Counted from the first letter of the stretch, positions 1-12,540 are shown. The stretch is DNA of 64,000 bases from Diphasiastrum complanatum (GCA_029204225.1 CM055108.1:23844749-23908748); one strand, 5' to 3'. Notes: generated from the letters alone by a model not told the origin. A program made the numbers and translations.

Positions 1-1976
1 GTTTCCCATGGAGTTGTTCTTGGACATGCGATATCAAGACATGGCATTTCCACAGATTATTCTAAAATCAAGGCTATTGTGGAATTGCCACCACCAACAA
101 CAATTCGTGGAGTTTATGTGTTTATGGGTCATGCGAACTATTATCGAATTTTTATTATCTTCTTTGCGGATTTAGCACGACCTATATATAAACTGACTAT
201 TGTTCCTATATGGACAGTAGAGGCATTAGAAGCCTTTGAAAAATTTTAAAAAGCATTAGCCTCAGCATCGATACTACGTTCTCCAGATTGGATGATTGAG
301 TTTCATGTTCACACTGATGCCTCGAAATATGCAATTGAATCAGTTTTGACACAACCAGTTGAATATAAGAAGGACTATCCAATACGAGTTGCAAGCAGAC
401 AGCTTACAGATTCTGAGATGAACTATTCCACAACAGAATGGGAAGCGTTAGCCATGATTTTTTTTGTACGGAAATTTCGTCATTACCTCATGGAAACGCA
501 CTTTGCATTATATACGGATCACCAGCCGTTACTTTACTTGGTAAACAAGACATGCAATATTGGGTGTATTGCAAGATGGTTACTGTTATTGACTGGATTT
601 GACTTTCGAATTGTGGTTTGTAAGGGAAAGCAACATTATCTAGCCGACTACGTTTCGCAAATTGAATCTGCACCAGTTAATACTGATGTGGATGATGAAT
701 TACCAGATGCTGGATTATTCTATGTAGAGGCTGTGCTTGAGTGGGCAGCGGATATTGTTGAGTACCTAATGCTAGGACAACCAGATGACTCTTTGACAAA
801 AGTACAGAAGTGGCAATTGATTCATAAAGCTCAACCTTATCAATTGATTGCAGGACAATTGTATCGTCATGGATCAAACAATATTCTACGTAGATGTGTT
901 TTAGCACATGAAATCCCAGATTTAATCATGTTTTCACATGATGGCATGGGTGACGGACAGTTCTCTACAGATATTACTGTTTGCAAACTTTTGCAATCAG
1001 GTTGTTGGTGGCCTACGCTTTAGAAGGACACATAAAATTATATTCAAACATGTGATGTTTGCCAGCAAGCACAACGACCTACTAGACAGAACTATGAACC
1101 CTTACATCCGGTTTTATCGCAAGCGCCATTTGAAAAATGGGACCTGGATTATGTTGGTCCTATTCATCTTACCGCGGGAGGATCTTGGGCCCGATACATT
1201 ATCGTAGCAACTGATTATATGACCAAGTGGGTTGAAGCCAAAGCTATCAAAGTTGTCGATGTGAAATCTACGGCCAAGTTTCTTTATGAAAATATTATTA
1301 TCAGATTTGGATTCCGATCAAGATTGTCAGTGACCGGGGTACACACTTTGTTAATCAAATGATAAAGTGTTTACTGGAAGATTTTTTTGTGATATACAGA
1401 TTTAGTACTCCATATTATCCCAGAGGGAATGGCCAAGCTGAATCTTCCAATAAGATTCTCTGCACTATTATGACGAAAACAGTTGAAGCAAGTTGTTCTG
1501 ATTGGGAACATAAACTGCATGCAGCATTATGGGCATTCAGAACCGCTTACAACAGTAGTACAATTCAAACACCCTTTCAACTTGTTTATGGTCAAGATGT
1601 TGTCATGCCGATTGAATTTTTAACACCATTTTCACGCATAGCAGCAACAGAGCGGTTAAATGATGACAAGTCTTTACAACTGCGTCATGATTTTGCACAA
1701 ATTATGTGAAACAAGACTGATGGCAATTCATGCGTTGGCAGCAGAAAAAGCCCGCCGTAAGGCATGACATGATCGTTGATTACACAAAAAGGATCTGGAA
1801 GCAGGAGATCTAGCACTGATGTACAAAACCAAGCTGATCAAATGAAAATCGAAGTTTACCGGTGAAGGCCCGTATAGAGTAAAGGAAATCTTGAACTATG
1901 GAACAGTGATTCTTGAACACTTGGACGGAAAACGTTTTGATACTCCCGTGAATGACAACCGATTACGCAAGTTTTA
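1..1976 (+). pseudogene. Ty3/gypsy (OTA-type) pol remnant: RT tail, RNase H, integrase
   Basis: Conceptual translation in shifting frames gives the end of a gypsy reverse transcriptase (VLGHAISRHGI, then GHANYYR), an RNase H (FHVHTDASKYAI, YSTTEWEALAM, LYTDHQPLLYL, YLADYVSQ) and an integrase. The integrase shows the H2C2-like CDVCQQ, the three catalytic blocks DYVGP, VSDRGTHF and GNGQAES, and a C-terminal tail ending in NDNRLRKF at about 1,976 without a chromodomain. This order (RT-RH-INT) is Ty3/gypsy. The missing chromodomain, and the close match to the copies at 13.7 and 32.7 kb, suggest the non-chromovirus OTA group. Stops and frameshifts occur near 248, 1,021, 1,310 and 1,708, so it is dead. 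The 5' part lies outside the window. The longest open stretches are 292-1023 and 1359-1709. Confidence 0.9.
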
Positions 1977-2640
1977 GCAGCCTGCTCTGCCAGTTCAGCA
2001 AGCATGATCCAAATGATTTTTTATTTTTATTTGTTTTTCAATTTCTTGTTTTCACTACTTAATTGTTGATTTCTTTTGGAAAAGACAATATGAAAAAAAG
2101 AGAGAAAAATGAATGGAAATACTGATGAGCAAAAGTCAGAAATGTCATCAAATTAGAAAGTAGTCAGATCTTTATGGGAAAATGACTTGAGAAATTACTT
2201 TTTCGATTATTTTTTATACAAACTGTGGTAGAATTGTTCACCGAGTTTTCAGAAGCTAGATCCACCTCAGATATACCCATCCTTAGTTGGGCGAATGTTC
2301 TTTTCACCAGTTGGTACCTGTTTTGGAGTTAGGCGAATGATCAGCAATATGCCATTTTGGGAACCTTCGCCGAGCACCTTACTCTCCTTAAAAACCTTTG
2401 TTGACATGCCAGATGGACTTAGAATGTCAAAATAAGGTCAGCTATAGGTTCAAATCTCGAACAGTTGCATTTATGACAGTACTTGGGCGAAGGATCCTCT
2501 TGGGCGAAGGTTCACTTGCCAGACTTGGAAAACATTCACCGGATCGGTTCAGAGCCTCAAAAACCTTCGCCAAAATTTTTATAATTTATTTTCACAGTAC
2601 TGAGCAAGCTTGCAAATTTTGGTTCAGAACTGAACAGCCA
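1977..2640. other. Post-integrase noncoding region with repeated GGCGAA words
   Basis: No convincing gene. It lies between the integrase end and the 3' ORF remnant. The word TTGGGCGAA / CCTTCGCC recurs about six times between roughly 2,290 and 2,575, on both strands. This is probably the untranslated spacer of the same gypsy element, but that is inference. Confidence 0.5.
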
Positions 2641-5470
2641 AATTAGTATTCTGTGCAATGGACCCTCCAAATTCACATATAAGCTGGCTGAATTTGATTC
2701 ATTTATCACTTGTGCTAGTGAAGCTCTTGCCAATTTTTCCAGCGACCACTCATTACTCTCAGTTTCTGCTCTTTTTCATCATGTCTTCCACAAATACGTC
2801 TCATTCGCCTCATTACACTACCAATCGTGGTGTTCCAACTGCAACGAACATCATGATCCTTCCTAGCAAAAGCATGGTCACTCAGTGGATGACCCTTGCG
2901 GAGCCTCTGCTTACTGCAATGGGTATTCACAAGAGAGCCATGGATTTTATCACAAGGAAGAGAAATCCAAATTTTACATTACCTTCTAGGGAGCCACACA
3001 CAAGATGCGTGTGACTGAGGCCGCCCTTGCTGTCATAGGGATAGCGTCTGGTACCCAAGCCTCACCGAACCATAAGCAAGCCAAATAGGCTATTAAGCCT
3101 TATATTGACATGACCAATGATCTGCACTGGACTAATGATGGCTATCTTCTAGAGGCCATTACTGATCTTGTCATTCAGGCTGCTGCTCAACTCCTCAACA
3201 ATTTCATTATGGTTGGCAACCTTAGGAAAGACCGTATCACTTCCCAAATTTTGCATAGGATTGTTGAGTCTCAGGCCAAGATAGCCAAGGCTCCTCTGGA
3301 ACCATATAACTGGTTCAAGACTGTCTTTGGAGAGTCAAACGAGCCATCAAGAGCAATACCAAGTAGCAATTTGCTGCTGGCCAGATGTTGTCACTCCTAG
3401 CAGCCTCCCACTTTGAAAATAGAATCCATGGTTTTAGTATGGACACCGTGCTCTCTATTTATGAAGAAGCACCGATAGAGTCGTCTCAACAAGCATCGAG
3501 TTCACATAGTTGTCGTCATCCACGCAGCGAGATTGTCATTTTTGACTCGCCTTCCGCATCACGACGTCGTACTAGGCAGACATCTTCAGCTACGCTTCCA
3601 CCCCCCGCTGCTATCCGCACTGAACTACCTATCCCTCAATCCACTGATCAATCCCTTGCCTCTACTTCCTCACAATGTCAGTTTGTGACAATTGGATCTA
3701 CCATTTGAGTCGCAGCTGCCTCGGCCGCCTCTCCCCCACAGATCCGAGTCATTTTTCCAAACACACAATCATTCATGGATATGTTCGATGATTCCAACCC
3801 ACTGGGCCCAAATGAGACTTTTTTCAGGCCCCAAAGCCCCAAACCCTTTGAACTCCAATCCCCTGGAAGAGGATTCGAACAGTTCCATGATACCGCTACG
3901 AGATTTGATGATTCCTTCCAGATCAACCAGCAAGATCCAGTTGAAGCCACACCAAACGCCCTTAGGGTCAATTATTTTACCTCTCCAAAGCAGTTCGACG
4001 CCACAGTGCTAGAGGGTTTTAAAGCTAAAGATATATTTGAAGAAGAAGAATCGACCACACAATAGAGGCCAGTTAGCACGATTCCTACCGGACCCGCCCT
4101 TGTTGCTCCTGTTGCTGTTGTGCCTACTACCGTGGATTCTGGTGACGCAATGTGTCTTGTTTCTAACCTTGCGCGTGTGATCCAGACCATGATTGATGAA
4201 ACAAAAGACATGTCCAAGCGCATCGCTGATCTTGGGACATAGAATACCCTGATTAGCGAGAAGGTTATTCAGATCAACCGCGAGCTGACGATTGCCAGGC
4301 AACACGAGGCAAAGTCCGAAGCTGATTTGAAGAAGGCCAATGAGTCCGCTCAATGCCTAGAAAACTATGTGGCAACTCTCTAGAATGCACTTCTAACGGC
4401 ACATGACAAGGTTGATAAGGCCATCCAAGATTCAAAACAGTAGGACTTGTTGCTAGCCGGTCAGTTGGACTTAGCAACATTGGAACGTGAACGATTCCAA
4501 GGTGAATTGGACGCGACCACCCTTGAATGTAATTCCTATTTACAGACCCAAGTGCCTGATCGTCCAGTCACACTGAATGAGATCAAATACTTGTTTCACA
4601 AAGTGAAAACCTACCATACTGCACTGGCGGCAGGAAAAATTTGATAAACTCAAAAGGACGGCAACCATCGAGTAAGGAAAGGCCAAAGCCATTATAAAGG
4701 ATTATGAGAAAGCCGTCGCTCAGGTGTTGGAAGCCAGGCCTCAAATTCCAGTTCCATTGATGCCACAGTTCTCGCCTCAGCACCAAGATCAGGCAAGAAT
4801 GGATACAAGATTGGATTCAGACATGGAATAGGGTGGAGCCTCTGACGTCCAAGAAGAATGGCCAGTTCCACAGGCAACGCAAGCAGGTCCATCTTCATCA
4901 AGGACCACACCATTGTTCAGACGACCAATCAGCATCGAGGACCAGATCTAGAGCTTTTTAGCACAACATCCTCATGAGTCCTCGCGTGGTGGTTGGGTCC
5001 TCAAGTTTAAGACCTCTGAAATTGAGACCGACAAAGAATTGGATAAAATACCAGCATTGGGAGAGCAGCCGGCTTGGAGAGTTACAGTTTTTGAGAAAAC
5101 TTCGGTATCCATCAGGAGTTATGTGGACAGCCCTCGCCAATTGCGCTTAGATCCATATTACGTACCAATGTCGTGCAAGAATAAGTGGAAGGATTTGGGA
5201 TTGGCCATGGACAAAATTACTATCCATACTCCAAATTGGCCAATCATACACCAACCTTATAGTTGGGAGATCTCAGTGGACTTCCATCAAGCCCTGCAAG
5301 CATACAGCGGGAGTATATTCACTCCCCTGATCCCACTGTCAGGCAATCAGCGCTGTTTGCAAAAGATCTCAATCTATTGGCAGCCGTGGCAACGCGATGG
5401 GCATGTGCTTTGTAAGTCCACGTATGAGTATCTGTCAATAAACTTCAACCATGGCATGTGTTTTGTAAGT
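2641..5470 (+). pseudogene. Degenerate 3' ORF region downstream of gypsy pol
   Basis: Several open stretches follow one another on the plus strand (2658-3014, 3110-3400, 3775-4065, 4447-4644, 5039-5476), broken by stops and frameshifts. They read like one former protein of perhaps 900 residues. There is an N-terminal globular part (MVTQWMTLAEPLLTAMGI), a Ser/Pro-rich middle (about 3,480-3,960), then an Ala/Glu/Lys/Leu-rich probable coiled coil around 4,150-4,540 (ETKDMSKRIADLG, ARQHEAKSEADLKKA). I do not recognise a domain. Plant OTA gypsy elements often carry an additional ORF between integrase and the 3' LTR, and a second such ORF follows the related pol copy at 17.1 kb, so I read it as element-encoded and not as a host gene. 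Function unknown. Confidence 0.5.
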
Positions 5471-6153
5471 CCATGAGTAGAAGCTTAAATAATAATAAAA
5501 TAGCTTAAACTTAGATTTAGAACTTAGACTTAGGAAACTTAAGATTAGAAATATTTTATCTTAAGTTTTTCTAAGTTATGAAGCTTTGAGGTTCTAAATC
5601 CTAAGTTAGAAGTTCTAGAAAGACTAGAAATAGATTAGTCCCATAAGTTAGTAGACACTTATGGAAGACCCTCCTTGCCATAAAAGGAGAGGTATTTGCA
5701 ATGTAAACAACACCTTGTGATTAAGGCAAAATTACTATTGTGATTATCTTGCATTTCATTGTGTTCCCATTGGAAGGTGCATAGCTTGAGGGAAGGTGCT
5801 CGGGCCTCCTCTTGCCTCCTTTCATTGGCCTTTAATTGTGGCATGGTTTTATTTGTTATTTGCTTAGTTTAGCCGCAATTCTTATTATCTCCCTTTGGGT
5901 GTTACGTAGGATTTAGCAATCTTGCTAGTTGGGTTTGCCTTAGCAAGGATTTTTATTGTTGTTGTTATTAATTAGCTTTATTTCCGTTTCAGGCACTAGT
6001 TGGGTAAGCCTTAGTGCTCTCATTCCTGTTGATTCTTTCCATATTTTTGTTGAAGCTCGTTGTAGAAACTTAAAAAGTGGACGAATCTCTACATCCCTAT
6101 ACTACACCCATAAGTAGACCTAGTCACCGCACACACTAGAGATACTTCTAACA
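5471..6153 (+). repeat. Probable LTR of an OTA-type gypsy element
   Basis: AT-rich noncoding sequence ending in ...CTAACA immediately before a primer-binding-site-like sequence. The left boundary is uncertain. A short phrase (CATGTG, then TTTGTAAGTCCA) occurs twice near 5,403-5,423 and 5,455-5,475 and may mark the boundary. No second copy of this LTR was found in the window to confirm it. Confidence 0.45.
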
Positions 6154-6154
6154 T

Positions 6155-6169
6155 TGGCGTCGTTGCCGC
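6155..6169 (+). other. tRNA-Asp-type primer binding site
   Basis: TGGCGTCGTTGCCGC resembles the TGGCGCCGTTGCCGGGG primer site typical of plant Athila/Tat-type gypsy elements, with two or three substitutions. It lies two bases after a probable LTR end, as expected on the plus strand. Confidence 0.6.
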
Positions 6170-6599
6170 TTTTTAAGTATTTTGTACCTAGCTTCTTCTC
6201 CTTTTTGTTTTCTTGCTTCCGTGTTGTATGTTTGCTTGTTTACCTGTCTCTATCTACCAACAAACACCACGCGTCGTCTCTCCAAGTCCTACACGAGCTG
6301 CAGAGCAACTTCTCAAGCCGGGGGAAAGCAACAAAAGAGTCAACTTGGGCATTTTCTTTAAAAGAAGTGACCCAAGTGACCTTTTTCAAAACCAAACAGG
6401 TATATCAGAATTCGCCAGCCTGTCTGCAGCTCTAACAGACCCTGATCTTTCATTTTATCACCTCCACAAATTCTGACCACGGTCAAATTCTGAGGAAACA
6501 ACCTGATATACTATCAAAATCCCTTATTTCTCATCCAAATCTGTCCTCCAGCAGCCCCGCAAATTCTATCTCAGAGATTTTGCCTGTTTACTGTCAGAA
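6170..6599 (+). other. Retroelement leader-like sequence, no gene
   Basis: This follows the primer site and precedes the truncated end of the minus-strand chromovirus pol. Short open frames exist (6154-6435, 6213-6476), but they overlap each other and resemble no protein I know. Probably the untranslated leader of a truncated gypsy element. Confidence 0.35.
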
Positions 6600-8407
6600 A
6601 ATTCAGATGCCTTGACAGTTAATTTAGTTGGTATAAATTGCGCCATCTTGGCTAGCCTGTCAACCACCACCCAAATGGCATCGTGATCACTCCGGGTTTT
6701 AGGGAGTCCAACCACAAAATCCATTGAAATACTTTCCTATTTTTTACTGGGAATTTCCAAGGGATGAAGAAGACCGCAACTTTGAGTCTTTCTGCTTTGT
6801 TTTGCTGGCATTGTTCACAACTTTGAACGTATGCCTGCACATGACCTTTCATCTTAGGCCAGAAGAAATTCTGGCTAACAATGTCAAGTGTCCTCTGTAT
6901 GCCTGGGTGACCAGCACAAGGGTTGTCATGACACTGCTGTAGGATTTGGATCCGCAAGTCTTCCCTATCCGGCACACAAACCTTTCCCTTTCGGAAAAGC
7001 AGGCCATTCCTTATGGAATAGTTTTCAAGTAGCTTATCATTACGGGATTGCTTGGGATCTTGCATCCCAAGGTCATCACTAGATCTGGAATTTCTTGTCA
7101 GGACATCTAGCCATATGCGACCAAAAAACCTATCGGTTCAACAAAGACAAATCAGATTGGACCTCAGCAAAGCATAACTGATTAATCTCTCCAATCCGGC
7201 TCAAGGCATCGGCAACACAGTTCGACATGCCTTTACGATACTTAATGTCGAAGACAAACTCCTGCATGAGTTCCGACCATCTAGCCTTACAGCCACGAAG
7301 GTCCTTGGCATCACAAATATACTTAAGGGATTGGTGATCAGTCATTACCATAAATCTAGCACCATAAAAATAATGCCTCCAGATTTTTAACACGTGAATG
7401 ACTGCAAAAAGCTCCTTCTCATAAGTAGAATACCTAGTCTGAGCTGGATCCAGCTTCTTGCTTTCAAAAGCAACTGGTCTACCGTCCTGATAAAGGACTG
7501 CTCCAACAGCAAAGTCTCTAGCATTCGTATCAACGACAAAGGGCCGGTTAGGATCGACAATGTGTAAAATTGGAGCGTAGAAACACAGTGCATGAGAGTC
7601 TCAAAACTCTCATTCATTTCATCCGTCCACGTTATCAATGGACTTTGTCTGCGGCTACATTTTTTCTTCACCCCCTTAAGAACGTTCATCAAGGGCAATG
7701 CTATTAAGGCATAGTCCAAAATGAACCCGTGAAAGAATCCTGTGAAGCCCAAAAAGGATTTCACATCACGAATTGTCAAAGGTCTCGGTCATTCTCGCAC
7801 CTTACAGACTTTGTCATAATCAATTTCAAGTCCTTTATCCGATATGACATGGCCCAGGTATTTGAGTTTAGTTTGAAAGAACTCACATTTCGACTCCTTA
7901 GCATAGAGGTTTTCTTGCCTTAGAAGATCTAAGACAATACGAAGATGCTCTTCATGCTCCTCAAGGGTCCGACTATAAATTAATATGTCGTCTAAATACA
8001 CCACCACAAACTTTCCTAGATATGGACGATAAATATCGTTCATCATCTGCTGGAAAGTGGCAGGCGCATTTGTGAGTCCAAAAGGTAACACTAAAGACTC
8101 ATAATGGCCATATCTGGTTGAAATCCAGTCTTAGGAACATCTTCGTTCCTAATCCTTATCTGATGGTAACCTGATCTAAGATCAATCTTGGAGAAATACT
8201 TAGCCCCATTCAGACGATCCATAAGATCATCCATCATAGGTAAGGGATATCTGTTCTTGATGGTTAAATCATTTAGCTTTTTTAAAGTCACCACACAAAC
8301 GTGTGCCGCCATCCTTTTTACTTACTAAAAGGATTGGTGCTCCCGAAGGGGACTTACTAGGCCATATATGGCCCATCCTAAGGAGTTCTTATAACTGCTT
8401 AGAAATT
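6600..8407 (-). pseudogene. Ty3/gypsy chromovirus-like pol: RT, RNase H, truncated integrase
   Basis: Reading from high to low coordinates: RT with [26 protein letters not shown] and the catalytic VVYLDDILIYS (about 8,312-7,789), which keeps YLDD. Then RT connection KFLGFTGF-like (7,779-7,387), then RNase H with MTDHQSLKYI and NCVADALSRI (7,393-7,130), then the integrase zinc-binding part HPGIQRTL...CEQCQQNK (7,065-6,652) and the start of the catalytic core. The core stops near 6,600, so the rest of the integrase, any chromodomain and the 3' LTR are missing on this strand. Frame changes occur near 8,400, 8,091, 7,785 and 7,390. The YLDD box is intact, but the element is not functional. Confidence 0.9.
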
Positions 8408-9295
8408 TCATCCTATCTGGAGAGGTAGGCCATCAGGGAGTTTATCAGGAAAAACAGCGCTATATTCTTGCCTAAGTTTGCTAAATATTATTCCTTCAGG
8501 TGAGTTAACACTTAAGGGATTATTTGCAGACACATTCAAAGGCAAATGCGATAAATCAATATTTAGACTCTGGACTGCATGGTCATCCACATCAATTTCA
8601 TCTTTCAAAAAACAAAGATAAACTTTATTACCAAAATCTTTTAAATATTCTACAACTTCTAAAGCAGATACCAAAGGATCAAAAGGCCTATTTACATCGC
8701 CTTTTAGCTCAACCAACGAGCCCTTATGCAAAAAAGAAATACTATGAGTAACATAATCCTTTCTTAAAGACTCGTTTTTAGAATAAAACCATTCTTTTCC
8801 TAAGATTATGTCTACGCTATCCAAGTTCATAATATGAAAATCTAGCGGTTCAACATAATCTTGAATCTGAAGCGGTAGCTGAGGAACAAGCTGATCCCAA
8901 GCTTGTCGATCTTCCCCCGACGCCATTTTCACCACGTACAAGTGATTACTTGATGTGGTAGTCGCCCTCACCAGTTTAGCATTTATGAAGTTATGTGTGG
9001 AACCATCATCAAACAGAACAGTCACAACTTGGCATCCTACAATTCCATTCATATGAATGAGATCATGGGGGCCAAAAACAGCTGTATTAAAACAACAATT
9101 CTTGCAACTAGTGCCATCCTTAAAGGATAAATCAACAAAAGAAATACTAGAATTGCCTAGCACTTTAAAAGATTTAGGTTGCCTGCCATATTTTTTTTGC
9201 TTTTTCTCTGGAAAATTTTTTGAAAGATGCCCCTTCTCCATGCAGGAGAAGCACAACCCGCCGGTTCTCACCTTGTCGTAGTCGGCACGCTCCAA
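8408..9295 (-). pseudogene. Ty3/gypsy Gag zinc knuckle and aspartic protease
   Basis: A 295-codon open frame. Its N-terminal part carries a degenerate CCHC zinc knuckle, CFSCMEKGHLSKNF, in which the final Cys is replaced by Phe. The retropepsin region follows with VLFDDGSTHNFI (family consensus DSG, here DDG), then ...DIILGKEWF. It continues towards the RT with a loop ending SKLRQEYSAVFPDKLP, a typical gypsy junction. It is downstream of the Gag frames at 9,308-10,081 and upstream of the RT. The Cys-to-Phe change and the flanking frame breaks indicate a pseudogene, although this segment alone is open. Confidence 0.88.
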
Positions 9296-10081
9296 CTTGA
9301 CGCGCTTTTACATGCCTTGGGAATCGATGTCCACCGTCTTGTCTCTGCCCTGCTTCTTGAAAATTTTCTTTTCTTTCTGTTCAGCCTTGGGCAAAGCCTG
9401 CTCCTTGCGAGAGGCAAAATGGGCGTCATCAAAGATTTTCGCAAAGCGAACCGCATCTTCAATTGTCTGCGGTTGGTTACGCCGCACTTCTAGCTGAAAT
9501 TCTTTTGGAAGTCCCAAGATGAAATGTAACTTCAACGGGATAGGCTCAATTTGCGAGGCGAATCGGGGCAAATTTTCTTGGAATTCTTGGATATAGGCAT
9601 CTAGAGGCCTAGTACCCATCTACACGGTGGCAAAACGCCGCCAATGCTCACCGGAAGAAAAGTTTAAAGGCTTCTTGAAAGGCGTCCCATGTAGAAGGGG
9701 CAATAGCCCTCTCCTTTAGATCCTACCACCATGTAAATGCCTTTCTGTGTAAAACATGAGAGCAGAAGCAATTTTCGTACTATCAGGTGCATCATGCATG
9801 GAAAAATGACTATTCCATCGATCTAGCCACGACAATACCACATCGGGAAGCCGGTCTTTCTTTTCACTTGAAAAGAATTCCGGATTAAACATTGGATAAA
9901 TGCCAACGGACCGCAAGTGCGTTGTAGAACGCCACTCTTGCTCAGCCGTGGCATGCTTGGCCTGCATTTCTAAAATTTGATTTTGCAGCATATTTAGGGC
10001 CTGAACAGGTTGGTTAGTGTCTACATCAGGAGGAGGAGGTGGTGAAGACGGTCCTTCACCTGAGGGCATAACAGGGTCCAT
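9296..10081 (-). pseudogene. Ty3/gypsy Gag (retrotransposon gag domain)
   Basis: Gag starts at a Met at 10,081 (MDPVMPSGEGPSS, proline-rich), with a coiled-coil-like segment (ALNMLQNQILEMQAKHA). After a frame break near 9,715 it continues as the classic gag core (DAYIQEFQENLPRFASQI, then LHFILGLPKEFQLEV) and a Lys-rich tail (9,619-9,308). A further shift leads into the zinc knuckle at 9,295. The Met follows a noncoding leader and the LTR at 11,170-11,601 on the same strand. Two frame breaks make it a pseudogene. Confidence 0.85.
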
Positions 10082-11169
10082 GGTGCTCTAAGGAAGAAGG
10101 CAAAGAAAAAACTGCAAGGGCTTCGCAACCAAAGGACTTAGAAAACTTGAGACCACTACTCAAGGAGACTAAGCCACAATAAGCACCTCAATGATGGAAA
10201 TGGAGCCTATACCCCCCATCCCACTTCTTTTCCTTCTTAAAAAATCCTTGCTGGGTGGCGGGCCTTGTGGTCGCCACCTAGCAAGCACATGGGCTCCTAA
10301 AACAAGTGGCATCCCCTTATGGGGTCCACCTACCCTCAATTCACATGGCCACCACCCTCCTTACGCCACCTCACCCAAGGGTCACTTGGGTCACGTCCCC
10401 ACTCATCTTTTGGGTCACTGCCTTGACCTCATGGCCTTATGGCCTAAAGATACACCTAAGTCTCCTCTAAGGCTTGTCCTTAGGCAAAGGAGAAGGTGAT
10501 GGTACAACCGTATGTTCATGGGGAGGAGGTGGAGGACAAACTTCAAATTTCCTCCCCAAAAGTGAAAAGGATGAAGGATTTACCATTTTTTCTTGGTGAA
10601 TAGGTGGTAGATTACAAAGAGGTGGATTAAGCCCAAGAAAGAGGCTAAGAAAAACAAGAAAAAGAGTACACAGGTCTGTACCTGCAACAGGTACAACCTG
10701 CAAGTACAACTGTGTACCTTTGTTTTATTTCTCCCCCCCTTTCTTCAAAATTTTGTTGAAGCAAATTCAAAGTTTACAATAGCTTTTATTTACTAAAAGT
10801 TTATTTACAAACTTTGAGACTAAGTTTTATAAATTAGTATAAAAACTTTGTAAACTAGTATAACTTTTAGATTAAGAGTTATACATTAAAAACTTTGAAA
10901 CAAAGTTTTGAAGTTTACAATGTACTTTAGAAGTACAAACAGCTTTCAATCATATACAACAAAGAAAGCTTGAAATTTGAAGTTTAGGTTGACTAAACAA
11001 GGTCTTAACCTTCTGGTTTACATTGAGAAAACCAAAGCTTTATTAGCTTTGCAATTTACGTTGAGAAAACCAAAGCTTTATTAGCTTTGCAAATTTCATC
11101 AACATATTCAGGTGTAGTGTACTTATGAAGTACAAGAAACCTTTACAAACCAAGAGTTAAGGTTATTGT
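10082..11169 (-). other. Untranslated leader of the minus-strand chromovirus-like element
   Basis: No protein-coding signal. Pyrimidine/GC-rich near 10,190-10,500, then strongly AT-rich with recurring AAACTTTG words at 10,740-10,930. No clear primer binding site was found next to the LTR end, so the exact LTR/leader junction is uncertain. Confidence 0.45.
11018..11093. repeat. 38-bp tandem duplication
   Basis: Two adjacent copies (11,018-11,055 and 11,056-11,093) differ by one base (TTTACA versus TTTACG). Each unit contains the inverted repeat CAAAGC/GCTTTG around a 7-base loop. Confidence 0.85.
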
Positions 11170-11601
11170 CAATAGTAGTTATTATAGATAAACAAAGCTC
11201 CTCCGATATGCTGATTTCTGGGAGTCCCGCAGACTAGAGCGGCTACCAAAAAAAACAACACATAAATTTTTGACACTGTACGGTACGGAAAATGAGGCGT
11301 AGATACTCGTCCTGACCTGACCACCAGTGGAAGAGCTCTTCATTCTCCAGGAGAGAATAAATACCCAGCTCATGGAGATCCACCTCTATATACATAGTCC
11401 AGGTGGGTCATCTCCCTCCATAGGAGTCACGCATGACTAACGACACGTGGCAGTTGTGCACACTGAAGCAGGTCCATAACAACGAGTCACCGCGTGCCAA
11501 TGAGACATTGACACGTGGCACCCAAAAGACCTATAACATGAGTTCAGCATTCCGTCCCAAAACTCAAGTTTCTTGTCGCGTACCCTTATGGGTACGTAAC
11601 A
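11170..11601 (-). repeat. Chromovirus LTR, minus orientation
   Basis: The sequence is the reverse complement of the LTR starting at 13,362 over most of its length. It starts (minus strand) TGTTACGTACCC and includes the short inverted repeat GTACCC/GGGTAC, the TATA-like CTATGTATATAG region and the AAGAGCTCTTC segment. The outer end at about 11,170 is approximate. It is upstream of the minus-strand Gag, consistent with a 5' LTR. Confidence 0.75.
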
Positions 11602-11609
11602 GGGTGAGA

Positions 11610-12540
11610 CGCCTTTCATGTCTTTATAGGTCCAGGCAAAGGCATGTCGATATTTTTGCAAGAGCTTTTCAAGTCGTCTGCGTTGTTTGCAATTGAGATG
11701 AGCTCCGACGTGGACAAGATATTCGTTGGTTTCATTTGGCTCACTCAGAGAAAGGGTTATGGTTTGTGCAGGGCCTTCGTAGGGTGAATTACCAGTTGGC
11801 TCATGTTGGGCTTGGGATAATTGGATTGTGACATCCTCGATCGTCTAGTCCTTAAAGTATGCAGGAACATCATGGGCTGGAGATTCAAGGGGGGCCTTGC
11901 CTTTTTCTTGCCGGGATAGTCTGGTGTAGGACTAGAGGCAATCTCAAGAACTTCTCTAACAATGGTGAGGTCACCCGATAGTTGAATTTGAAGTGGTTTT
12001 TTCATTTTCTCTTTCATAGTATGACCACATGGTTGAGGTTTCGGTGGTGGAGAGGTGTGTGGAGACGGACAATTGGTATGTCATGGAGGATCTCGTCATC
12101 AATTTGAAAGATAGTCTCCTCCTCGCAAAGATCCCATGGATAGTGTGGGCATTTGGGACAGTAGAATTTTGTCTCAGACTTTTCAATTGCAACCTTGGCA
12201 ACTGGTTCCAACTTGGAAGCATGTTGCGGATAGGTCCTAAGTGGGAGTGCATCCATATAATTGAGGATCTGAATATCAGGAATGTCCAACTCTTCTAAGC
12301 AATTCTGAATTCGTAAGACATTCTCGTCATCGATGAATAAATCATCTGACTAGCCCAACTTTTTGTTGAAAAGTTGTTCAGATTGTATGGTTTGCCGAAT
12401 GATATTGTTAGTGACCGTGACTCCAAGTTCACTGGCAAGTTCTGGCAAACAGTTTTTGAAAAACTTGAAACAACCCTTAGTCTTAGTTCGGAAAAAACCA
12501 AGGAATCTAAGTCTCAAATCGTCTTCCTTCTCCCAGGTGT
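11610..12540 (-). pseudogene. OTA-type gypsy gag-pol linker scrap
   Basis: On the minus strand the piece at 11,661-11,437 begins YRHAFAWTYKDMKGVSP. This resembles the FAWxYxDM motif that precedes the RT in Tat/Athila gypsy elements, and the frame then runs into the chromovirus LTR at 11,601. Upstream pieces (12,289-12,014, 12,017-11,757, 12,501-12,295) are short and out of frame with each other, with a CPKCPHYPWDLC-type Cys cluster. It is interrupted by the LTR, so the chromovirus probably inserted into it. Confidence 0.55.

Noticed and set aside
3678-3971. Minus-strand open frames opposite the gypsy 3' ORF
   Set aside because: They are antisense shadows of a low-complexity coding region with no motif.
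12014-12289. Cys-containing minus-strand frame as a host zinc-finger gene
   Set aside because: It lies within the Tat-like gag-pol linker scrap and is out of frame with its neighbours.
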